The notes under the pieces were generated by a model that saw nothing but the letters and a program-made list of their open reading frames with translations, did not search any database and was not told where the DNA came from. From contig SAXG01000049.1 in NCBI GenBank assembly GCA_012932865.1, positions 124,001 to 188,000 on the forward strand: 64,000 bases of DNA. The letters are read 5' to 3'. The DNA comes from Amylostereum areolatum (taxonomy: Eukaryota; Basidiomycota; Agaricomycetes; Russulales; Stereaceae). Each line of letters opens with the position of its first letter. Positions within the stretch are counted from its first letter, which is position 1. Both the position numbers and the translations under genes were made by a program. This document shows positions 20,352 through 29,479 of the stretch, in pieces.

Positions 20352-21604
20352 AAACCCTCCTTCTTCTCCTCCACCTTCGGCTGAGCTTGAAGCGCGTCCA
20401 TCACGCTTTTCCGATCTTCGGCCGACAGGCTCCTAGCCCAGGCGGTGGGCGTCTCGAACGTCTGTGCTCGAGCCTCCCGCTTTGGTGGTTCCGTGTACCG
20501 GTCCCTCCCCCACATGTCTCGGATGTTCTTTACGTCCACCCTGCAGTCCCGCACCTGGTGGCCATTCTGTCCGCAGCGGAAGCATCGCCCCTTGATGTCG
20601 ACACGGTTGACGTCCATCGGCTGACCTTTGCCACCGTGCACCGTGCCGGTTCCATCGCGGCGCCATGGGACCTGCCCCCCTTGTTGCCCATTGGACGATC
20701 CTTGTCCTTTGGGTTTTTGGTTCTGCACGGGTCCACTGCGCTGGGTCTTAAGGTCCTCCCGCTCCTGTCGCAGACCGTCGATCAGGATGATGCGCTCTTT
20801 GAGGTCCTCATATTTCTGAGGAACGTGACCGCTGTCGTAGATGGAGTCGATGGTCCGATAGTAGACGTTGTGTTTGAGCAGCTGCATGAGGTGGATAGGG
20901 TCCTGCGCCGTGGAGTATCCTGCCTTTCTTGCGAGTTGCTCGAACTTGGCGAAGTATTCATGGGCAGTGGTACCCTTCGTCTGTTTGAACCCGTCCAGTT
21001 CGACTGCGGCACGGTGCTGCTCATTGACGTCGGTGAAGGCCCCTTTGAGTGCTTTGTGGAAGTCCACCCAGGCGACCATGGCTCCATTGGCCAAGTGTGC
21101 ATCCTCATACTCGGCCTTCCAGGTGCGTGCTGCCTCCCCCGTCATGTAGGTGAGAATGAAGAGGACTTTGTCCTTGTCCGTCACGAGGTCATCCTCAGCA
21201 GCTCGCATGTATTCCTCGCACGACCGCATCCAGTCATTGAAGTCCTCTCGTTTCCCAGAGAAGCCTTCAGGAGTTTTCGCGTGGACTTTCTTTCGGGGGG
21301 GTCTGGCGGCGGCGGCGGCTGGGGCACTAACAGTGACCGCAGGGGGGTTGACGGTGATGGGGGGGGCCGTGACGTTGACGGTGGGGGGTGGCAGGTTGAG
21401 GGCAGCAACAAGCACGGCAGGGATGGCGACCCATTGGCCATTTACTTCCATGAGCCAGGCATCGTCGGTGCCGTTATTCATGTGTTGGATGGGAGAGCCA
21501 GTTTGGCCGATGACAATGTTCCATGTTCCACCGATTTCGGTGCAGTTGGCGAGTTCGGCGGGGAGAGGGGGTTGGGGGTCGGTGCGGATCCACTGGGCAG
21601 CCAT
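20348..21604 (-). CDS. gag: Gag polyprotein, copy 2 (418 aa)
   Basis: The complete Gag starts at ATG 21604 and ends with TGA at 20350-20348. Residues 1-75 are of mixed composition, 75-110 are Pro/Ala/Val-rich with repeated TVN/PPxTV units, a basic patch follows, then the conserved retrotransposon gag domain (about 120-290), a Gln/Gly linker, and the zinc knuckle CFRCGQNGHQVRDC (about 340-353). Upstream of the ATG the same frame stays open for 102 further codons back to a TAA at 21913-21911, beyond which another in-frame ORF lies. The true N-terminus could therefore be longer if the stop is bypassed or if initiation occurs at a non-AUG codon. The heptamer for -1 frameshifting is at 20351-20357. 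Confidence 0.9.
   Translation of the reverse strand: MAAQWIRTDPQPPLPAELANCTEIGGTWNIVIGQTGSPIQHMNNGTDDAWLMEVNGQWVAIPAVLVAALNLPPPTVNVTAPPITVNPPAVTVSAPAAAAARPPRKKVHAKTPEGFSGKREDFNDWMRSCEEYMRAAEDDLVTDKDKVLFILTYMTGEAARTWKAEYEDAHLANGAMVAWVDFHKALKGAFTDVNEQHRAAVELDGFKQTKGTTAHEYFAKFEQLARKAGYSTAQDPIHLMQLLKHNVYYRTIDSIYDSGHVPQKYEDLKERIILIDGLRQEREDLKTQRSGPVQNQKPKGQGSSNGQQGGQVPWRRDGTGTVHGGKGQPMDVNRVDIKGRCFRCGQNGHQVRDCRVDVKNIRDMWGRDRYTEPPKREARAQTFETPTAWARSLSAEDRKSVMDALQAQPKVEEKKEGF
20351..20357 (-). promoter_or_regulatory. Candidate -1 ribosomal frameshift heptamer, copy 2
   Basis: G GGT TTT directly before the gag TGA, identical to copy 1. Slippage by -1 enters the pol frame at TTG AGG GGG CTG. Confidence 0.7.
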
Positions 21605-21910
21605 GATTGGTTCGTCGAGGTCGGAGAAGTCTTCGTCGGTGACAGGCGGTAGGGCGGAGGCGGCGATGAGGTTGAAGTCGGCTTCAGTGAGGTCGTCTTG
21701 GCTTTCGTTGGCGAAGTACCAACTGATGCCACTTGTTTGGGTTGCTACAAAGGCGACTTCGACAGTGGTGTCTCCGAGTTGGACAAAGAAGTCGTTTCCT
21801 CGTTCAGTGAAGCCTAGAGGGAGGGGATATATGTAGCAGTTTTCGTCCTCAACGTCGATGTCGGAGTCAGAACTGGAGTCGGAGCCGTTGAGTCCGAACG
21901 AGGGAATTGT

Positions 21911-22288
21911 TTATAAGTGGGTGAGGTCGATGACCTCTGGCTCTGGTGTGGGGCTGGGGGTGTTGCCTGGTGTAAGGAGGCGGTGGGTGTGTCGAGTGTC
22001 TACTGGTATTTTCTCGTTGGGTGCGTAGAAGGATTTTGGGGGTTGCTCGAGTTTGTAGCGGTAGGTGACGTATGGGCAGGAGTAGACGTAGAGGTTTCCG
22101 TTTCCTTGTTCGCTTATTTTGAGGCGATAGAAGTGGATGTCTATGATGGAGTCTTCAAGTTCTTCTACACCGAGGGCGACCTTCCAATTGTGCCAGGCCC
22201 AAGGGTCTTTAGATTCGTTGATGAGGGAGATGATAGCGTCGTGGCTGATGGGGATGAATTCTTGTACTTGCGAGCGCCAATCTTCCAT
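21911..22288 (-). CDS. Additional ORF upstream of gag in gypsy copy 2 (125 aa from first ATG)
   Basis: An ORF of unknown function between the 5' leader and gag. It is open from a GTG at 22495, but the first ATG is 22288, giving 125 residues. The sequence is Trp/Ile-rich in the middle (motif WAWHNWKVALGVEELEDSI) and ends in a Pro/Thr tail before TAA at 21913-21911. It lies in exactly the same frame as gag, and the frame after the TAA is open through to the gag ATG, so the region could be the N-terminal part of a longer Gag interrupted by a nonsense codon, a separate leader protein, or a readthrough product. Copy 1 does not extend this far, so conservation of the stop cannot be checked here. 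Confidence 0.5.
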   Translation of the reverse strand: MEDWRSQVQEFIPISHDAIISLINESKDPWAWHNWKVALGVEELEDSIIDIHFYRLKISEQGNGNLYVYSCPYVTYRYKLEQPPKSFYAPNEKIPVDTRHTHRLLTPGNTPSPTPEPEVIDLTHL

Positions 22289-22747
22289 GCACGAGCCCCC
22301 AGTCGAAATGGTTACTCTGTGCGGCAAGGGAAGATTTTGTCGAGGGAAGGTGGTTCTGTTATGAGATCGCAAGACGGTCTGCCTCAGTCTTCTCGACCTG
22401 TTGGCTGTCTCTTCGTCTAGGGGACACGAGCCCAAAGACTTCCTAAACCGCTTTCCTTTCGCCGCTTTTACTCGTTTCCTACACCAAAGGTGCACCTTCT
22501 ACTGTCACCTCTGAGCTTTCAACTCCTGGTATTGGAGAGTCTCGAGTAGGTGTAACGTTTCGAGGAAACGTCAAGCCGGCACCGGTATACGTGCGCACGA
22601 CCACAATGTCAGGGTAACGAGTCGCGTACTCTGGGGGCAACGGTCTAGGGCGGCACGGGGGAAGAACAAGGTCAGTACCAGACGGGTACTACTACTACTA
22701 CGCTACAGTACGTAGGGACGGTCGTAGGGTGGTGCAAGAGTAAACAG

Positions 22748-22757
22748 ATCTCGAGCT
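22748..22757 (-). promoter_or_regulatory. Probable self-priming primer-binding site of gypsy copy 2
   Basis: Two nucleotides inside the end of the 5' LTR the minus strand reads AGCTCGAGAT. This is the exact reverse complement of ATCTCGAGCT inside the LTR (22887-22896), which lies about 34 bp after the TATA box and so at the expected 5' end of the RNA. This is the Tf1 type of self-priming, in which the first ~11 nt of the mRNA fold back as primer. No tRNA-like TGG start is seen here. The palindromic CTCGAG core raises the chance level somewhat. Confidence 0.65.
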
Positions 22758-22759
22758 TA

Positions 22760-23216
22760 TGTCAGCAACGACTAGTGCGACAGCACCAAGTTACGACAAA
22801 GCTGACAGAGGAAGAGGACGACAGAGGGGAGCCGATCAGACACGGCGACAGACAAGGGAAAGCAAGCAAAGTCGGTAGAATTGACTAGCTCGAGATAAGG
22901 AATATGTACAGCGAGAGCGAGCCTTATATACACAAGAGGAGAGAGACTTAGGTAAGCAACCAATACACGGCGATCAGTAAGCAGACCAAGTATAAGTAAG
23001 CAGTCGTATGTAAAAGAGCACAGCATGAGTCAGTATCGTACAGCATGAGTCAAGAGAAAGGAGTCAGACCCGGACCGAGATGAGTCACGTGGGTCCGGGC
23101 GGGATATAGATGAGCCGGGTCCGGGCCAAGGTGGAGCCGGACCGGTGATAAGTCGATAAGTCCTAAAGCGTGTAACCGATGTAAAGTAAAAATAAAATTA
23201 TAGACCGTTCATGACA
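22760..23216 (-). repeat. 5' LTR of gypsy copy 2 (457 bp)
   Basis: Minus-strand LTR with TATATAA at 22930-22924 and proposed RNA start at about 22896. It is followed directly by the second copy of the GCTAA target duplication (23217-23221). Confidence 0.96.
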
Positions 23217-24096
23217 GCTAACGGCTGTCGCGTACAATGCACTACTCATCATCGGGTGGTGCCTCCTTAATTTGAGACTGACGCAGACATCCCAGCTCCG
23301 TAACGGCAGCCTTCAGCACAGCCACTGCGCCGCATGGCGTTGAAGCCTGTCGAAAACTGCGAACGACTCGGAATCGAGCTTCACGTGGTGCTGATTAGCT
23401 CGCATCGTGGGTGGGATGATGCAAGAAAGGATGCATTGCTGGGTGAGAAGGTCGTCTTTCGGAGTGTTATCTTCGAGATCAATGGATGTCAGGGCGGTAG
23501 CTTTGAAAATGCATCCTGCCCACTGCATCATCCACCTCATCCACTTTGCAACATGCCGTCCCACTCCATGTGTCAAGATACAGTCCAAATGCAGATGATG
23601 TCTGTTAGTATTGCCGAAACTGACCGAAGACAGTCACAGATCAGGGCCCTAATATACAAAAATTTCGCCGACCGGCCATGGGATCATTGGGAAAAAAATC
23701 CGGCCTTGCCTTCTCCGGCCCTGCCATCATTGGACAAAAAATCTGGCCTCCACAGATTCCGGCCATTTTCATCGGATAAAAATCTGAAATTTTAGACCAA
23801 AATCCTCAAAATTTCCTCGGATAGTGATCCGGCCTCCCCCCCCATTTTCAGGGGTCCTGCCTCGACGCCTTTGTGGAGGCACCCGATCGAATCCCCGAGG
23901 TCGTCCCGGGCGCGCGCGTACAAGTGCCATACTTTACATACATGCACAGGTACGGATCGGAGGAGTGAGCAGTTATCTGCGACCCGTGGTCTACATTGAC
24001 GACGTGGACTCATGCCAGGATCGATGCGACCAGTAACTCGGCGCGGGTCGAGCCTAGACGACGTCTTCGACAATATAATCATATGCCTCCCCTCCC

Positions 24097-24120
24097 GCAT
24101 CCGCATCCGCATCCGCATCT
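24097..24120 (+). repeat. Hexanucleotide microsatellite (GCATCC)n
   Basis: About four units of GCATCC/GCATCT in the GC-rich intergenic region. Confidence 0.8.
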
Positions 24121-25476
24121 GAGGCCCACCGTTCGCGGAGAACGACGATCATGATTTCGCGAGGGACGAATGAGAACGAGACGACATAGGGTCCAGGGGC
24201 CCACCGCGCGCGCGACCATGGTGTCACGGCTGTACTTACGCTGTACGCTGTCCATGCTTGGTCCATGCCACCAGCAACAAGCATCACGCATCGAGTGGAT
24301 GCGATGGAGGACGATCGCGCGATCACGACCCGAGTGACAGTCGCTGATATCGATGGTCGAGGGACGACCTCGACGCAAGTCCAGCAAAGTGACATGATCG
24401 CGATACTAATACTCCGACTTGGTAAGTACATCCGGCAATCGCGTGCGCACCCGGGGGGAGGCCCTCGCCTCGCGAGCATCGGACCGCGGTATACTTACGT
24501 TGCTGCTCTTCTAATCCCTCCCTCGGGGTTAACCGTAACGCCGCGCGCGAACGTCGAACATTAGGGGAGGGGAGGGGGCGGTGAGCGGGAACTACTGCAG
24601 CTTGCAGTGCGATCGCACGTTCACCGCCAAAGCTTTTGCTATCCCGCACGCGGTGACGCGTTCGCTCGAACAGCCCGGGCGAGTAGGATGGGACAGGGAC
24701 AGGGGAAGGAAGGGGGGGGAGGGCAGCTCCGTGAAGTTATTCAAAGAAGCCGCTCGCATCGAATCCGTCCGTCCGTGACTCCGTGCGCATCCATTGTACT
24801 TTGTGGCGTCGCGCTCCCCTGGGCCCCTCCCGCGCGAAGCATCGCAGCGGTCACGGTGCGCGCACCCCCCGGACCCGGAAGCGGAAACGCCTGGAAACGG
24901 CAGGACGGCGAGGGAACGCGTGCGCGCGAGCTGTATGTATGTACAATATAGAAACACATACTATAGGTACCCTGTACAGCAGTACCGCCGCCGCCGCACG
25001 CGAGGAGACTCGATAAGACTCAGGCCCCGCGCGATCCCGCGTGCTTGCCGCAAAACGGGAGAACGCGTCCTGGAACCGATACGTCGGAGGACGCGAGGGC
25101 GTGCCGTGGTCCCACAGACAGACGTGGCCTCCCCCGGGCGATCATCCAGGCTGCTGACCGCACGCGCGCGGGGCACCCGACGTCCGTTTTGCCAGAGGGC
25201 ATGTGGGTTGCCTGCTGGGTATACGTGCGTCGCTGTTGGGGGCGGAACCCAAGCGTCGGCCGAGCACCGCGTGGGTAACGTACGTGCGTACGTACTTGCT
25301 GCCGCACGCGCCTGGCCGGGCACGGTGCCCACACGTCCTGGGAGGGCAAAGGCATGCATGCTACATGTCAGACGCGGAGGATCGCCGCGCACGGCAGGTC
25401 CGATCCCGAGCGTTCGGCTGCGACATCGACCGGGGGGAAGCGCACGAGGCGGAATTCCCGCGCGGGAGTCCCTGTT

Positions 25477-25486
<10 letters not shown>

Positions 25487-25509
<23 letters not shown>

Positions 25510-25511
25510 TT
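25487..25511 (+). repeat. 25-nt T homopolymer
   Basis: An uninterrupted run of 25 T, preceded by shorter T runs from 25475 and followed by a GAGGGA-type repeat. It could be a reverse-strand poly(A) tail of a retroposed sequence or simple slippage; no retroposon body was recognised next to it. Confidence 0.85.
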
Positions 25512-26748
25512 GGTGTTAGGTTTTGCGGTGGGTGAGGGAGAGGGAGAGGGAGAGGAGCGCGCGGGGACGGGGTCGCGTACGTACGCGCAAGGATCGCACA
25601 CCCCGCGCCTCGCGCGTCGGGCCAATTTGCGCGACGCGTTTGGAATTGGGTCCGCATCCGTGTTCGGACCATGGCCATGGGACGGCGGGGCAAGTAATGG
25701 AGCGGAGGACGGGGGCTCGCGAGGCCCCTTGCACTCCGACGCAGCCGGTGGCACGCTTCTCGCGACGGCTTTCAAAGCAAGAAGCAGCGGCAGCCACTGG
25801 AGTGGGCCCACGTTGTTGCCCATGCTTGCGTCGGTGGGCAAGGGAGTACTTTACTTACGCAGACCGCTGCGGACGACCGAGCTTCGTCTTCCATGCGTTG
25901 CGCGTCCACGAGCCGTTATACATAGGCCGTTCCGTTGAGGATGGCTCGTAATTCAGTCGGGGCTGCGGAGGACGCCCCCTCCGGGCTCTTGACATGTTCC
26001 AGCTCCCAGCGCCGCGTCTAAGTGCGTCTGATGCCTAGGTTGCCGCGACGAGCCCGAGAGGGGGGGGAGGGCGTCCCAGACTCCATTGAACCCCCAAAAA
26101 GGATTCAGAGGGCGTACGGATGGAGCATTGTCCGGGGTAAGCTAACTGTACTGCACGCGGGGGCGCAAGCGCGGCGGGATGGGGACGGAACACGGACGGA
26201 GAGGGTGCTGAACGGGGGTGAGTCAGCGGCTGCAGAGTGACGTGGGCCGGGGCGGAGGGGGGGAGGCTGGAAGCAGAAAGGGAGGATCGTGGGCAGTAGA
26301 GGCTCAGGCTCAGACTCAAGGCTCGGTGTTGTGCGCCGATGGACGAGGTTAATCGACGTGATGGGCGATGCACGGTACTGGGGCTCAGAGGCGGGGGCCC
26401 GAGTACTGCTACTTACGCGCGCGCGTGTCCAGAGAGCGCGGCGATCCCGACGGGATCCAGGTGGGGGACGTGCGGGGCGCCTGGATGCCGTTCGGCACAG
26501 CGACTCATGCGTCGCGAGCGCAGATGGCAGGTGGACGTTTGTGAGGGTTCCGTTCGCTGCGGTGTGCACCGACCGGCGTCAAGGAAGGAACGGGAGGGTC
26601 CGAGCAGGGGAGTGGGCGGGCGTCCGAAGGTGCACGGAGAGAGCGGCGGTGAGTTTCGGTTTTGGGTGGGGACATGGGCGACCGCCGGGAGACGCGGACG
26701 AGGGATACGTACTGTGCTGTCGCATCGGTGTCCGGGCTGGACGCAAAA

Positions 26749-26768
26749 GGGGGGGGGGGGGGGGGGGG
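26749..26768 (+). repeat. 20-nt G homopolymer
   Basis: A run of 20 G followed by further G triplets (AGGGAGGGG), which could form a G-quadruplex. Exact length may be inaccurate because homopolymers are hard to sequence. Confidence 0.85.
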
Positions 26769-27689
26769 AGGGAGGGGCACGGCGGCCGGAAAGGCGAAGG
26801 GGAGGAGAACACGTCGGAAGGGAGGGATGGGCTTGTTCGGGGGGGTGGGATTGGACGGCCGGGAATGGGAGTGGAATTGTGGCGCTGTGAAGGGAGGAGC
26901 CGTTTACGGATGAAAGCGGTGTGCGGGTGTGTGGGAGCGAGGGGGGGCATGTGGTGGATGCGTACGGGGGCAAAGCGCGAGGGAAGAACGTAGGGGGTAG
27001 CGAGAAGACGAAGGGCGTGCTTAGGTGGGGGATCCGAGCAAGGCGGAACGAGGGGAAGCGTGTTTACGTTGCGGGGGTGCGTGCGACGAGAGAAGAGGAT
27101 GGATGGAGGGGCGCGTGGCGGCGTTATGGGCGGCAGAAGGAACGAAGGTGGGGTAGATGGGAATCGAAGGAGGCGCCGGTGTGGATGGAGACGGGAAACG
27201 GTGGTACTGGACGTGTAGGAGGACGCGAAGAGACGGAAGCGATCTGGACGGGGGAGGGAGACGGGAGTGCGATCGGGATCAAAGGCTGCTCGGCCGGTCA
27301 GAGCCCGTAGCACGAGGCGTCCAAGGGCCCTCGAAAGGAGCGCGGGGGCCAGAGACAAAGGAGGCGTGGGAACGGCGTGGGACCATCGAGCACGGTCTGG
27401 ATATAGAAAGACCGGGCCGAGAACTGGCCCGAAGAAGAAGCCGACGTGAGAGGAGGCTGACGGGCGGCGATGACGCGCCGAGGTGTGGGGAACCACGAGA
27501 GATCGGAGGGCAGACGCCCGATCTCTTTCTCGATCTCTCAGGAAAAGTTGAAGTGAAAGGGAGGCGAGCCGAGGGAGACCCTGGACTGCTCCTCCTCCTC
27601 CCCCTCCCCGTCTTCGTCGGTCTTTCTTCCATCCCTATATCTACCCCCGCCGCCGTTCCACCACCGTCCCCCCTCATCCCCCCTTCGAC

Positions 27690-29197
27690 ATGCCGTCCTG
27701 GTCCTCCCTCCCCACCGAGATTCGCCTCGCCATCGTCGACCTCCTCCCCCACCACGATCTCTCCGCCCTCTCCCGCTCCGACTCCGACTCCCACCACCTC
27801 TGCCTCCCACGCTTGTTCCACTCCGTCGCCATCCCGTCCTTCCCCGCTCTTCAATCCTTCCTCCGTCACGTGCCCGCCCCCTACGGCGCATACATCCGCG
27901 CCCTCGACATCTGCACCTTCTCTCCCCCAACCCCAACCCCCACCCCCACCCCTGCCGCCACCAACGCCACCCCCGGCACCCCCCGCACAGACGCCCTGAT
28001 CCGTCTCCTCTGCCTCCACTCCCCGTCTCGAGCGCCTCGACCTCCGCCTCTCCGGCGGTCTCGCACCCAAAGCCCTCCCCGCTTTCGCCTCCCTCCACCG
28101 CCTCTCCGATCTCTCCATCGAAAACTGCGAAGACGAGGTGGACGCCCCGCTGTAAGCTCCCTCTCCCCGCCCCCCCCTTCCCGCACCCACACAGCTCACC
28201 TCCTTCGATCAGGAGCGAGCGCATCGTCGTCGGCATCGCCCTTGCCCTGCCCACTCTCCACCGTCTCCGCCTCACCCGCATCACCCGCTCCCTCCAGTAC
28301 GCAGACGACATATACCCAAACGCCCTCCTCCACCCCGACACCGCCTCCTTCCCCTTCGTCTACAACGATCATCCCTCCCCCGACGCGTCCCCCTCCCTCC
28401 ATCCCCACTCCCTCCCCTCCCTCCTCTCCATCCCCTCCCTCCGCCACCTCGCCATCCGCGACACCCATCTCGGCGACGTCCGCTTCGCCGATCATGCCCT
28501 CCCCGTACACTGCCGTCTCCAGTCCCTCCACATCGGCGCCTACGAGGGCTGCTCCCCCGCCGAGGCCGCCCGCTGGTCCTCCGCCATCATGAACCACGTC
28601 GGCTCCGACCTCACGGAGGCCGTCCTCGGCGCTGGCCTCCCCCATCTCCCCCGAGCCCCCCTCTCCCTCCCCCACCTCCGCAAACTCCGCCTCACCCCCT
28701 GCGTCGCCCCCTCCCACATCCCCTCCACCCTCGCCGCCGCCCTCGACGCCGGCTCCCCCATCGAACACCTCGACGTCGAGTGTCTCCAGGAGGACATCGA
28801 GGACGTCGCGGACGAGCTCGCGTCCTTCCTCCAAGTCCTCCCCCGCCCCTCCCCGCTCAAGCACATCCACCTTCGCGTCCTCGAGGACCTCGCGGAGGAC
28901 ATCCTCGCCCTGCCCTCCGGCGAGGACATCGTGCTCGACGCGGACGCCGCCCGATGCGTGCGCACGCTCGTCGCCCGAGCCGAGGACGCCGACGTTCGCC
29001 TCGCCCTCCTCGGCGCCTGCGCCCCCGGCGAGCGGGAGAAGGACTGGGAGTCCGACGAGGGCACGGTCGTGGACGAGAACGAGCACGGCCGGGAGCGCGA
29101 TATGGACTTGGACAAGGCCGCTATGCGCGCCGCCGCCGTCGGCGTGGGCATGGACCTCGTCGAGGAGGACGCGTGGGCGCGCTCGGTCGTGTGGTGA
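27690..29197 (+). CDS. F-box-like protein with leucine-rich C-terminal part, one apparent frameshift
   Basis: The N-terminus (LPTEIRLAIVDLLPHHDLSA) resembles an F-box, the module that docks substrate receptors onto SCF ubiquitin ligases, and the rest holds irregular Leu-rich segments such as LERLDLRLSGGLAP and IEHLDVECLQEDI. A Thr-Pro repeat encoded by CCCCAA/CCCACC units (about 27926-27955) interrupts the N-terminal part. One intron, 28152-28212 (GTAAGC...CAG), joins exon 1 to a long exon ending at TGA 29195-29197. Around 28020-28032 the frame must shift by one base to continue from ...LLCLHSP to LERLDL; no intron fits, so this is a real frameshift or a sequence error. The C-terminal third is acidic. 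F-box genes of this kind are numerous and variable in Agaricomycetes; the substrate is unknown. Confidence 0.65.
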
Positions 29198-29400
29198 ACG
29201 CGGGGGCTTTTTCTTTACAGTACGGCACTTGTTTTGCATTTCTATCTCGCTTTCGGGGACTGCTCTTCGCCTGTATCATATTCGGGGTTTCCTTTTCTTT
29301 CCTGTGACGACAATGACACGACCTTGACGAACTCCTCCTGTACTTGTACGTAGTAGCTCTGCTACCGCAATATGTCTGGTGTCGATCCCATGTTTTCAAC
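29198..29400. other. 3' flank of the F-box-like gene up to the tRNA gene
   Basis: About 200 bp with no coding signal; it presumably holds the 3' UTR of the F-box-like gene. Confidence 0.5.
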
Positions 29401-29479
29401 GGCCGCCTGGCGAAATGGCATCGCGTCTGACTACGATCACGTTATCAGGAGATTGCAGGTTCGACCCCTGCGGTGGTCA
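29401..29479 (+). tRNA. tRNA-Arg (anticodon ACG) with a short intron
   Basis: The cloverleaf folds by eye. Acceptor strands GGCCGCC (29401-29407) and GGTGGTC (29472-29478) pair with two G-U pairs; discriminator A at 29479. D arm GCG...CGC; anticodon stem TCTGA/TCAGG; variable loop AGATT; T arm GCAGG-TTCGACC-CCTGC. The anticodon ACG is 29433-29435. The anticodon loop is too long by seven bases, which fits a 7-nt intron TCACGTT (29437-29443) one base 3' of the anticodon, the canonical intron position. A34 is expected to be edited to inosine to read CGU/CGC/CGA. An internal B box (GGTTCGACCCC) is present and a TTTTT stretch near 29502 may terminate pol III. Confidence 0.88.
29437..29443 (+). other. 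Intron of tRNA-Arg(ACG)
   Basis: TCACGTT after position 37. Seven nucleotides is at the short end for nuclear tRNA introns removed by the tRNA splicing endonuclease. Confidence 0.7.

Larger units (their letters stand above)
15727..23216 (-). mobile_element. Complete Ty3/gypsy chromovirus, copy 2 (7490 bp)
   Basis: A full element on the minus strand: 5' LTR 22760-23216, priming site, an upstream ORF, gag, pol and 3' LTR 15727-16183. It is flanked by the 5-bp target duplication GCTAA (15722-15726 and 23217-23221), and the uninterrupted target is visible in TIR copy 1. Comparing the two LTRs I see one difference (A at 15746 versus G at 22779), so the insertion is young. Gag and Pol are open, so the copy may be competent, subject to the in-frame stop codon between the upstream ORF and gag. 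Confidence 0.97.
15438..23858. mobile_element. Non-autonomous TIR transposon copy 2, inverted and split by gypsy copy 2
   Basis: This second copy lies in the opposite orientation to copy 1. It is made of 15438-15726 and 23217-23858; removing the 7490-bp gypsy and one 5-bp target copy leaves 926 bp against 927 bp for copy 1. The terminal inverted repeats, 40-bp subterminal units and the 91-codon ORF (23313-23588, minus) are all preserved. The near-identity of the copies indicates recent activity of an unseen autonomous partner. Confidence 0.9.
23859..27689. other. GC-rich gene-poor region with simple repeats
   Basis: Nearly 4 kb between the nested transposons and the F-box-like gene. Many overlapping ORFs on both strands reflect high GC and lack of stop codons; none has recognisable domains. 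Simple repeats: hexanucleotide GCATCC units around 24097-24120, a 25-nt T run (25487-25511) followed by GAGGGA repeats, and a 20-nt G run (26749-26768). TACTTACG/GTAAGTAC strings recur (near 24234, 24424, 24490, 25851, 26411). The CpG-rich composition shows no RIP-type decay. I see no RNA gene here. Confidence 0.55.

Noticed and set aside
21150..21836. 228-codon and 442-codon plus-strand ORFs opposite gag of gypsy copy 2
   Set aside because: Antisense to the gag frame and lacking motifs; the minus-strand Gag with its zinc knuckle explains the region.
22740..22759. tRNA-type primer-binding site next to the 5' LTR
   Set aside because: The sequence does not begin with TGG and does not resemble a tRNA 3' end, while a perfect 10-nt match to the LTR transcript start exists.
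24592..27999. Long overlapping ORFs of 100-300 codons on both strands in the GC-rich block
   Set aside because: High GC depletes stop codons. The translations are low-complexity Arg/Pro/Gly/Ser sequences, mutually overlapping, without domains or a consistent splice structure.
28196..29239. 347-codon antisense ORF over the F-box-like gene
   Set aside because: A mirror of the GC-rich coding sequence; Gly/Val/Glu repeats without domain similarity, whereas the plus strand gives a coherent protein.
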